DNA of 17,952 nucleotides from Saccoglossus kowalevskii. Taxonomy: Eukaryota; Hemichordata; Enteropneusta; Harrimaniidae. Location of the stretch: positions 514,882-532,833 of the forward strand of contig NW_003155238.1 in assembly GCF_000003605.2 (NCBI RefSeq), read 5' to 3'. Position numbers and translations under genes: made by a program. Positions within the stretch are counted from its first letter, which is position 1. Each line of letters opens with the position of its first letter. The notes under the pieces were generated by a model. The model saw nothing but the letters and a program-made list of their open reading frames with translations. It did not search any database and had not been told where the DNA came from. Positions 1 through 7,486 of this stretch are shown in pieces.

Positions 1-816
1 TTGGCACAATGACATGCGGTTGTGTGTGGCTTGGCATAACGGCATGTGGTTGTGTGTGGCTTGGCACAACGACATGCAGTTGTGTGTGGCTTGGCACAAC
101 GACATGTGGTTGTGTGTGTCTTGGCGCAACAACATGTGGTTATGTGTTGCTTGGCACAACGACATGTGGTTACGTGTGGCTTGGCACAACGACATGTGGT
201 TGTGTGTGGCTTGGCACAACGACATGTGGTTATGTGTGGCTTGGCACAACGACATGTGGTTGTGTGTGGCTTGGCACAACGACATGTGGTTATGTGTGGC
301 TTGGCACAATGACATATGGTTGTGTGTGGCCTGGCACGACATGTTGTTACGTGTGGCTTGGCACAATGTCATGTGGTTACGTGTGGCTTGGCACAACGAC
401 ATGTGGTTGGGTGTGGCTTGGCATAACGACGTGTGGTTGGGTGTGGCTTGACACAACGACATGTCGGTTACGTGTGGCTTGGCATAATGACATGTGGTTG
501 TGTGTGGCCTGGCACAACGGCATGTGGTTAAATGTGGCTTGGCACAATGTCATGTGGTTGTGTGTGGCTTGGCACAACGACGTGTGGTTGTGAGTGGCTT
601 GGCACAACGACATGTGGTTACGTGTGGCTTGGCATAATGACATATGTTTGTGTGTGGCCTGGCACAACGACATGTGGTTACGTGTGGCTTGGCACAACGT
701 CATGTGGTTGTGTGTGGCTTGGCACAACGACATGTGGTTACGTGTGGCTTGGCACAACATCATGTGGTTGTGTGTGGCTTGGCACAACGACATGTGGTTG
801 TGTGTGGCTTGGCATA
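1..816. repeat. 30-bp minisatellite array (about 27 units, left end cut by window)
   Basis: A tandem array with a unit of about 30 bp, consensus ttggcacaacgacatgtg followed by gttgtgtgtggc. Most units are exactly 30 bp; one near 331-357 is 27 bp and one near 450-480 is 31 bp. From about 150 to 330, units carrying 'tgtgtg' alternate with units carrying 'tatgtg' or 'tacgtg', giving a 60-bp higher-order period. Because 30 is a multiple of three, several frames on both strands stay open and read as a decapeptide repeat (VAWHNDMWLC in one frame). I do not call this a gene: substitutions are not biased to third positions, the length-variant units shift the frame, and there is no unique flanking coding sequence. 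The array starts before base 1. Confidence 0.95.
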
Positions 817-976
817 TGTTTAATAATATTTAAAACATAATTGGCGTCACGATACGCACATCTTATTTCACAAAACTTCCTCGTTTTATACTAAATTCTT
901 ATAGATATTCATTTATTATGAGATATATGGGATTTATTCAACAATTAGTAAAGATAAAATTGTAATTCTTTTTCAG
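817..976 (+). other. AT-rich spacer, likely end of a 5' intron of the first sialyltransferase gene
   Basis: Unique AT-rich sequence between the minisatellite and the first coding exon. It ends in a good 3' splice site, a pyrimidine run followed by cag at 974-976, only 11 bases before the start codon. This suggests that a non-coding first exon lies further upstream, either within or beyond the minisatellite or outside the window. No core promoter is obvious here. Confidence 0.45.
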
Positions 977-979
977 ATA

Positions 980-1015
980 ATGCAAAAATGGCTAGAAATC
1001 GTAGAATTATTTTAG
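980..1015 (+). other. short upstream ORF overlapping the sialyltransferase start codon
   Basis: An ATG at 980-982 opens an 11-codon frame (MQKWLEIVELF) ending in TAG at 1013-1015. It overlaps the main start codon at 988 in a different frame. Its context (A at -3, C at +4) is weaker than that of the main ATG (A at -3, G at +4). If the acceptor at 976 is used, this ATG would be in the mature 5' leader and could reduce initiation at the main start. Whether it is translated is inference. Confidence 0.35.
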
Positions 1016-1389
1016 TTGTTTCTGCAGTTATCTTTATTTGCGTAATTTATTACGCATCGAATGATAAACTTCATCGAGAAACTTCAGATGAAACGCATAA
1101 ATTAGTCTATCTTGACGTAGAGGGCCGGACACTTCCCTGCATTTCTCGTGGCAGACTCACAACTAACAGCGATTCAGAAGCGCAAGACCAATTTTTGTGT
1201 GGTGAAAGATGGTCAGATCTTCAAGAGGCTATAACAAAAATGGAAACAAAGCGACTGTCCGCAGAGGACGTGGGCAAATATCATATGATGAAAGTAGCAG
1301 CAAATAAAGATGTATTGCTGAAGAAACGAGTCATTGACATGTTTTCAAAGGATCCTATAGGCTATGTCAGGATGCGAAATGAAAGTGAG
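988..1389 (+). CDS. exon 1 of sialyltransferase paralogue 1 (anchor and stem)
   Basis: 134 codons ending ...RNESE at the donor gag|gtaagg (1390). It encodes the N-terminal anchor (RRIILVVSAVIFICVIYYA) and a stem with Cys50 and Cys71. The start at 988 is chosen because it has a strong context and places the anchor immediately after a basic N terminus. Reading through the donor hits a stop at 1441, and the extra residues have no family resemblance. Confidence 0.85.
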
Positions 1390-3206
1390 GTAAGGTCAAG
1401 TCATCATATACGGGAAACGTTACAGCCAATTATAAATACTTAGTAGCCATTTCAGGCCTGCGTTACTGCAAACTATCTTGTCATCCTTTGAACATATGTA
1501 ATTGACACGCACACTTATCTCTCTTGCTAAACATAAGACGACTTCAGTTTCAACCAATGGTATCCAAAATCTGTTCTTTATTCAGGTGTTGGACCTCCAC
1601 TGCGATGTATGTGCCCTCGTGTCCTCCTCGGGTCAGATTTTGGGTTCGGGTGCCGGAGCTGAAATCGACAACAATACATGTGTTATCAGAATGAATACAT
1701 CCCCGACTCGTGGTTACGAACAAGATGTTGGAACGAAGACAACTTTACGTTTGGCCAGTTTTGACATGGTGTTGTACAGAATGTTTGAACGACAAGGACT
1801 CATGCAGGATGGTGGAATGTCAGAGACGTTGGTTCTCTGGATTAGCAATCACAAAACTGTACGCTCTTTGGTGAGAGGGGAAACCATGCGGTTGAGGAGG
1901 CAATACCCAACACTAGACCCGTATATAACAACAGTAAAACAAATTGATTATTCCGATCTTGTCTGGAAACTGGAAACTGGAAAAGAGAGGTGATATTCTG
2001 TTCTTTTCTTTCTGCTCATGCAGGAAAAAATTGCTTAAATATGACATAATAATGTTTAAACAAGTAATCTCGATAACATTTGATATTTGGTCTTGTATCT
2101 CAGAGGTGGTGGCACGAAATTTTGCGTGGAGGGGCGAGATCTGCTCATCATTCCTCGCATGCTCCCTCTTAAAAAAATTGAAATCTAGACTCTGAAACGC
2201 TATTTCCTGCATTTTGAGGGGCAAATTTTGCTGACGCAAGGGGTTTCAGTTAAATTCCCGATAAATCATTTACTAATGTTTTTTTCAAAATGCAATTTCG
2301 AAACAGAAAATTTAAACAAGCCAAAAATACTTAAAGGGCGGTGGTCATCGCGCCACCCGTGCGCGAGATATGGGACTCGTATGAACAAAGATGGCGTATT
2401 TGACTGTTGCGCAGAGCAACGAGTACAAACTGATACCAAGCTTTAACTACGAAATTTATTCGGTGATTGGAGGCGGTAATTAGTTAACGTTGCGCCAAGA
2501 TCAAAACCCGTACTTATGATTTCCAATAGAAGAGCGCACTGGATTGTGGGAAAATCAATGTTTATCAACACAAATGTCGCACATGCGCGGCACGACGACT
2601 ACCGCCTTTTAAGGTTATTACCTCTTTAAATGTGACAAACGAACAAACCATTACTGTAACACCAGTGTGGTGCGTGTATATATGACATTTACAGAGAGGC
2701 CACACAATCATCCATATTTTATTCCGAATTATTATATGTTTGCAGAAAGTCATCAGGTACATGGCTGAGTACTGGGTGGTACACCATGTTACTAGCGTTG
2801 AAGATATGTGACCGTTTAAACATGTACGGCTTTATTGAGTCGGATCATTGCTACAAGTAAGCAAAATTCATACAAAATCATCGTGTTATTATCATTGTAG
2901 TGCCGTTTCTTGTAATGTATCATATATTCCTAATTCGATTTGATTCGATTCAGAATTCAGCCTTCGAGTTCAAAAGATACGCTGCAACATTACTATGAGG
3001 TAAACGGTCCGAAAGAATGTGACTTTTCCAGGAGCCAAGAACACGGACAACGTTATACCCATCGATTTTTCACCGAAAAATACGTGTTCAAGAAATGGGC
3101 CAGAGTTTATAACACAACGTTCCATCACCCATCCTGGGATTTGCACCGAAAAGATAAAAGAACACCATTCATGGCCCAGAATCATGGGAAAAAGAAACCG
3201 ATTTAG
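988..3206 (+). CDS. GT29 sialyltransferase, ST6GalNAc III-VI-like (paralogue 1, four exons)
   Basis: Predicted exons are 988-1389, 1586-1989, 2746-2856 and 2954-3206, with intron phases 0, 2 and 2; joined they give 1170 nt and 389 residues. The protein is a type II Golgi enzyme predicted to transfer sialic acid from CMP-sialic acid to GalNAc-containing glycans in alpha-2,6 linkage. Residues about 7-23 are a membrane anchor after a short basic N terminus, and a stem region of about 110 residues follows. Sialylmotif L begins near residue 138 (HCDVCALVSSSG, then EIDNNTCVIRMN and TRGYEQDVG). An ETGKER segment precedes motif S (about 271-300: WLSTGWYTMLLALKICD, then MYG). Motif III is HYYE at 318-321 and motif VS is HRFFTEK with His342 and Glu347. 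The cysteines in motifs L and S that pair in this family are present. The C-terminal tail is basic. All family landmarks are intact, so the gene looks functional. The exact acceptor specificity, and thus a numbered symbol, cannot be assigned. Confidence 0.9.
1586..1989 (+). CDS. exon 2 of sialyltransferase paralogue 1 (sialylmotif L)
   Basis: The exon begins after the acceptor ttctttattcag (1585) in phase 0 and ends at the donor agag|gtgata in phase 2. It carries all of motif L, the donor-substrate binding region, and ends in ETGKE plus a split Arg codon. The same ETGKxR segment sits at the same exon end in the second gene. Confidence 0.9.
2331..2612. mobile_element. TTAA-flanked TIR element (MITE-like), copy 1, in intron 2 of paralogue 1
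   Basis: 282 bp bounded by TTAA on both sides. The left end reads TTAAAGGGCGGTGGTCATCG; the right end, read on the other strand, is TTAAAAGGCGGTAGTCGTCG, an imperfect TIR of about 24 bp. The interior has no open frame of note. TTAA target duplication is typical of piggyBac-type transposition, but the TIR does not start with the usual CCC, so the superfamily is uncertain. The element matches the one at 9329-9461 at both ends. Confidence 0.75.
2746..2856 (+). CDS. exon 3 of sialyltransferase paralogue 1 (sialylmotif S)
   Basis: A 111-bp exon between the acceptor tatatgtttgcag (2745) and the donor ctacaa|gtaagc (2857). Its first base completes the split Arg codon; it then reads KSSGTWLSTGWYTMLLALK, ICDRLNMYGFIESDHCY, and ends in phase 2. 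This is a full motif S, including the conserved STG and the Cys that pairs with motif L. The match to the equivalent exon of the second gene (8500-8607) in phase, size and motif makes this exon secure. Confidence 0.88.
2954..3206 (+). CDS. exon 4 of sialyltransferase paralogue 1 (motifs III and VS, stop)
   Basis: The exon starts after gattcag (2953), whose position gives the one base needed to complete the split Lys codon. A second AG at 2960 would break the phase. It encodes HYYE (motif III), a conserved Cys (KECDF), HRFFTEKYVFKKW (motif VS, with the proposed catalytic His), then HHPSWD and a basic tail ending KKKPI before TAG at 3204-3206. Confidence 0.88.
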
Positions 3207-3232
3207 TGGGAAAAGATGTAACCTGGTTATGT

Positions 3233-3238
3233 AATAAA
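3233..3238 (+). promoter_or_regulatory. candidate polyadenylation signal of paralogue 1
   Basis: A canonical AATAAA 27 bases after the stop codon of the first sialyltransferase gene. It would give a very short 3' UTR. There is only a modest GT-rich stretch downstream, so the assignment is tentative. Confidence 0.45.
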
Positions 3239-3361
3239 ATAGCATGTGACAAATCTTCGCATGCTTGCGACGCGTGTATGACGTTGTGGCTGACGTACTG
3301 TTAAAATCAAGATTGACATGAACTTCTGACAACCATCATCATTTGTGAATTCTGACATTTA

Positions 3362-3691
3362 TATGCTCGGGGGCGGAGCTACGTCACAAGACGTTCCACG
3401 TTGCTAAGACGCGCACCACTGTACATGCATTTCTATGGGCTCTGTGTGCGCTGCTGTGGAACGCCGGTCGAGCCGGTGAAAATTCGAGAAAACAACACAA
3501 ACTCAACTTTGAAGTAATCCCAAACAACCAAATTTATATATGTTACACACGTAGGGCTAATCTTGTTATACTGTTCAGAGGAGTCTCAACAGTCATCCCA
3601 ATGTACCGTTTTCTGCGAGTTTTGGGCCTTTGTTTTCACCGCCGCGGGTTGCCAGACGGTGAAAATGCCCGGATGTCCGCCCCCGAGGATA
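3362..3691 (+). mobile_element. TA-flanked ~330-bp TIR element (MITE-like), copy A
   Basis: The ends are TATGCTCGGGGGCGGA and, at the right, TCCGCCCCCGAGGATA. They are inverted copies of each other with one mismatch and are bordered by TA, the target duplication expected of Tc1/mariner-like elements. Two more copies lie at 5945-6273 (inverted) and 11025-11353. All three have the same length within a base and are nearly identical over most of it. No transposase is encoded. Openness across part of the interior in all three copies reflects shared ancestry rather than a gene. The copy begins about 155 bp after the stop of the first gene. Confidence 0.85.
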
Positions 3692-4779
3692 CAAAGATAT
3701 TTATCGTGAAAACTATCTGTACTGTTTTCAACAAAATAAAAAAAATATTTACTATTTGAGTGCCGACTTATTGAATATGATTCAGATTTGTATTCAAGAA
3801 GGCGGGTCCCATATATAAATATCGGTAAATTAATCGTGACTATGTAAATGCGTTCGCAAATCACAAATGTGTACAGTGTACAGTGTAGTTTATCATTGTA
3901 GATCTGGAGAATGTTGACATAGAGGGCGCCCGAATTGTCCGAGTGGTGCAGCTGTTGCCAGTATCTGGGATCAAAGTCCAATTTGCAGCGTCCCTGATGT
4001 GTTGATTGTTAAAATATTTACTATCCAGTCACCCATGCCTCTACAAAAATGACAAATACTTCATAATTGTGAAAATTCTACAGTGAATTTCCTACTCCCG
4101 TTTCGGGCTGCCCCTTTCTCTGTTCACCCCCCCCCCACTCCCCGTGAAAACGACACAAACCTGACTCCAAGCTTGTACGTAGGCACATAGAGTTGTTACT
4201 GGTCAACCCTGCTAGTTCGCTGTTGCCGTCAATTATAAATGTTACTCAGCCATTTATCTTTGTTCCTGTGTGACCAGGTGAGTCATGCTTATATTTTAAT
4301 AATTTACTTTTTTAATATATATGAACGTTTTACGGTAATTTCCTATTATTTATGTAAGCTGAAACTATGACGTGTTTTTAGACAGTATGTTCGTTATGGC
4401 AGGTGAATTCAATAACATTTGTTTTATTTATTTATGACGAGTTATTTCCGGGCGTGACTACCATACTCCCCGGCTGTGTCTGTCGCCATGGTTATCTGTT
4501 CATCATGATCCTAGTGGTGCTCCAGATTGCACGCTAGTTGCGCGGCATATTGCGCTTCATGCTTCGTATTTTTACATGTTATGTTGTTGGTGTGAGGACA
4601 TAGTCCAAAACAGCTTACTGGTGTCCTGTGCTGTTAGCTACGTTAGCTACACACTGGCTATTTTAATTCAATTTGTAATACTAGGCAAGATCAACATATT
4701 TTCCTCATTAACGAATCATTCTCTTAATTCCCATCATCTGTTTACACTAGTAAAATAATACGGCAAAGAAATTGATATA
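3692..4779. other. intergenic, no gene seen
   Basis: AT-rich intergenic DNA between two mobile elements. It holds a C run at 4127-4136 and a weak tRNA-like segment near 3932-3972. I see no splice-linked coding pattern on either strand. Confidence 0.6.
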
Positions 4780-4912
4780 TACAAAAGGCAGCACATATTT
4801 TACTACAGAAAATGCAAGAAATCACCAGCTGCAACACGTTCGCTGATTGGTTACCGTACTCGTGTTGTCAATCACGTGGTGTAAAACTAGTCAATATTTA
4901 TTGCCTTTTGTA
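4780..4912. repeat. possible small TIR element flanked by TA
   Basis: TACAAAAGGCA at 4780-4790 is matched by its exact inverse TGCCTTTTGTA at 4902-4912; AT-rich inner sequence (catattt and aatattt) extends the similarity imperfectly. The 133-bp span and terminal TA fit a small MITE. Only one copy is seen in the window, so the call rests on the inverted ends alone. Confidence 0.4.
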
Positions 4913-5037
4913 AACTAACTTTTACTCGCGCTTTTGTGTTGTTCTCTTCTTGGACTACGTCGTTCACTGGGGAAGGGTGTATAACTCTGGTATCAAACAA
5001 TATTTGACAATTTCATTCTTTGACTTGTTCAGCTGGA

Positions 5038-5152
5038 TTAAAGCGGGACGGGAATTGAGTCCCAAGCGACGATAACAACACTTGTTTGCAAGCAATGACA
5101 CGCTATGGCCATCTGACGCATGCGCAGTGACGACCCCCCCCCCCCGCTTTAA
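5038..5152. mobile_element. TTAA-flanked TIR element, short form
   Basis: 115 bp bounded by TTAA. The left end reads TTAAAGCGGGACGGG, and the right end on the opposite strand reads TTAAAGCGGGG followed by a homopolymer run (twelve C on the plus strand, 5134-5145) and then GTCGTC. The ends resemble those at 9329-9461 (TTAAAGCGCGGTGGTCGTCG). A diverged inverted relative lies near 12892-13027, sharing the GCATGCGTCAG, GCGTGTCATTG and ACTCAATTCCCG blocks. Confidence 0.6.
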
Positions 5153-5944
5153 TGTCCAGAATTTGCTTGACACCAGGCTTGACATTTTTCACTCGTTTGT
5201 CATCTTTTTCCTGATTATACCTAGTTACTGAGTAATCCCTGATACAGTGTTAAGTATTTCAAATACTAGAATCGAAGTTATTCGGGCCCATGCTGAAAAG
5301 CCACCTGTGAAAAAGTTTTGGTATTTTTTTTTCATATAAGAATGGGTCCGTTTGAGTGTATTAAGGGTGGATGTGTTAAATAATAATATTGGGACCTGAG
5401 TGAGATATTGTAAACTACCCGGATGTATTATTGGCATAGTTTACATAAAGGTAACTATGGTGGCGCTGTTCTGTAGTATAATCATGGTGATTAATAAATT
5501 GGAAATATTGAGATAGACAATAAGCTGGACAGTTACGGATTAGATCGTGAATGAAAGATCCTATAGCGAGTTTGTGCAATTTACAATCTGATTACAATCT
5601 GATGTATTGTACGGCGTGTATTTTATTTTATTTTATTTTTACTATTTTATTTTAATTATTTTGTATAAATTAGAAAAAAAAATTAAAAAAGTCAAAAATA
5701 CATGTAGGATCTTATTTTAATCAGATTGATGCAATTTATAGATATCAAATGTGCAAATAAGGGGGCTGAGTGCTCGAGGAAAACTTGAATATCCTGGTAC
5801 GGTTTATAAGTATTTGAATGATGAAGATACGTGTTGCCCCACACCTCTATAAGTAGAATAATTTAGTGGTGACTCAGACAAGACCTCCTTGTGACAATCT
5901 GAACTAGCAATAAAGAAGGAACACTTTTCAGGTGAAGATTCATC
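5153..5944. other. intergenic, no gene seen; TTTTA-rich tract
   Basis: No supportable gene. A simple TTTTA-type tract occupies about 5620-5655, just after a short duplicated ATTACAATCTG. The rest is unremarkable AT-rich sequence. Confidence 0.6.
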
Positions 5945-6273
5945 TATCCTCGGGGGCGGACATCCGGTCATTTTCACCGCCTGGCAACCCGCGGCGGTGA
6001 AAACAAAGGCCCAAAACTCGCAGAAAACGGTACTTTGGGATGGTTGTTGAGACTCCTCTGAACAGTGCAACAAGATTAGCCCTACGTGTGTAACATATAT
6101 AAATTTGGTTGTTCGGAATTACTTCAAAGTTGAGTTTGTGTTGTTTTCTCAAATTTTCACCGGCTCGACCGGCGTTCCACAGCAGCGCGCACAGAGCCCA
6201 TAGAAATGCATGTACAGTGGTGCGCGTCTTAGCAACGTGGAACGTCTGTGACGTAGCTCCGCCCCCGAGGATA
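5945..6273 (-). mobile_element. TA-flanked ~330-bp TIR element (MITE-like), copy B, inverted
   Basis: The same family as 3362-3691 in opposite orientation. On the plus strand it opens TATCCTCGGGGGCGGA and closes TCCGCCCCCGAGGATA, so the two ends of this copy are perfect inverted repeats over 16 bases. TA borders both ends. Confidence 0.85.
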
Positions 6274-7100
6274 ATATAAATTTACAGACACGTATACTAA
6301 CATATACTCATCAACTTGGGATTCGAACTTTTAACTCGGCAAATCCACATCGCCACTGTAAAGAAGCGCCCTCGTTTACACTGCAACGCAAAAGACAACT
6401 TGAAATAGCGTGCAGTGAATGCGTACCGACAGTGATGGGCATGCGCAATTCGAATCTCTGACGTCACAAATAACTTGCATAATATAATTCTGCACATAAT
6501 TAAAACCTAGTAAAATAATGGTCACAACACCCTACCCAGTTACACACACTCTCTCTCTCTCTCTCTGGAACAAATTTGTCAAACGAAATTACATGCACAT
6601 ATATAAATAAACATGAAACGTGTAAATTAGCTTCTAACATCCTCTGTACATGCACGACCCATATAACTTTCCCGCAGATGGTGAATACTATTTTGCATTC
6701 AAATGTATTATCTCTCATGTTTTCTATACCACATATATGATTTTATTCAATTTATGTTAAAACTTGTTTTTGGTTAAGCTAAATGCAGTAATACAGATGG
6801 TTTAAACTCAGTAATTATTACAAGTATATTGTGATTAGTTTATTTTTATGTTATTAAAATAGTATTTGCATGTTTTGTTAGTACTATCGTCTAGGTATAG
6901 AGAGTGGATGTGCTTTATTGTCATTTCCGTACATTTCGTTTGTAGATTAAAACCATAGTCTATGACTGTCTATAAATATCACCCTTACACTAGTGACGAT
7001 CCGCTATGTGATATCTTTTCCTGTCTGTAGTTAATTTCAGAATGTTATTTGTGTACACCGTCAGATAACATATGCTGTCATACGATTCAACGTTCAACGT
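6274..7100. other. intergenic, no gene seen; (CT)9 microsatellite
   Basis: AT-rich DNA upstream of the second sialyltransferase gene. A (CT)9 microsatellite at 6549-6566 follows a short (CA) run. On the minus strand, 6318-6330 contains a good RNA polymerase III B-box match (GTTCGAATCC), but no complete tRNA fold surrounds it. Confidence 0.6.
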
Positions 7101-7163
7101 CACGTGATGCAGGGAATAATTATTACCATTCAGTTCTGAAGATATTATAGACTTGTGACGTCA
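7101..7163 (+). promoter_or_regulatory. E-box and CRE just before the start of paralogue 2
   Basis: A CACGTG E-box lies at 7101-7106. A perfect TGACGTCA (CREB/ATF-type palindrome) lies at 7156-7163, its last A being the A of the start codon. Such sites suggest the transcription start is close upstream. No TATA box at a convincing distance was seen, and function is inferred from motif identity only. Confidence 0.35.
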
Positions 7164-7486
7164 TGGCTCTGAGGAATGTTTCTGTTCGGCACCAAGTCAT
7201 TGGTGGTTTGCTGGTATTACTCGTTCTTCAATTCGCATTCTTATTCATCTATATAGTTCGAGCTAAACTTAAAATGTTCATTAGTATGGACCAATATGAA
7301 GGTGAAAATAACTTTAGAAGTCATTCGCCAAGGACAGAATCGTCAGACAAAGGACATATTCCTCAGGTTGACAAGAAGAACTATTTTGATAAATTCCAAA
7401 AAAATATGGCAGACGACATCAGAGGATACGAAGGTGACCCATTAGACCTTGACCCGCATGAATACATTTCCGTACCTGACAAAAAT
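7163..7486 (+). CDS. exon 1 of sialyltransferase paralogue 2 (anchor and stem)
   Basis: 108 codons from ATG to the donor aaaaat|gtaagt, phase 0. It encodes a short N terminus, one strongly hydrophobic segment and an acidic, polar stem (for example DLDPHEYISVPDKN). It shares phase and layout, but little sequence, with exon 1 of the first gene, as expected for the fast-evolving stem. Confidence 0.85.

Noticed and set aside
9-840. Long open frames on both strands reading as decapeptide repeats
   Set aside because: They are a by-product of the 30-bp minisatellite; several frames are open at once, length-variant units shift the frame, and substitutions show no codon bias.
1390-1443. Extension of exon 1 of paralogue 1 to its own stop codon
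   Set aside because: A good donor at 1390 in phase 0 joins exactly to the motif L exon, as in the second gene; the extension would give a protein without a catalytic domain.
2955-2960. Alternative acceptor AG at 2960 for exon 4 of paralogue 1
   Set aside because: It would put exon 4 in the wrong phase for the exon 3 donor; the AG at 2952-2953 restores the phase 2 junction seen in the paralogue.
5530-5760. Possible inverted repeat around the TTTTA tract (GATCCTA and TAGGATC with ATCTGATT-like blocks)
   Set aside because: The blocks do not keep a consistent inverted order, and the match is within what AT-rich sequence gives by chance.
5804-6152. Minus-strand open frames that resemble part of the 10942 frame
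   Set aside because: The shared sequence is the TIR element in inverted orientation, not a conserved gene.
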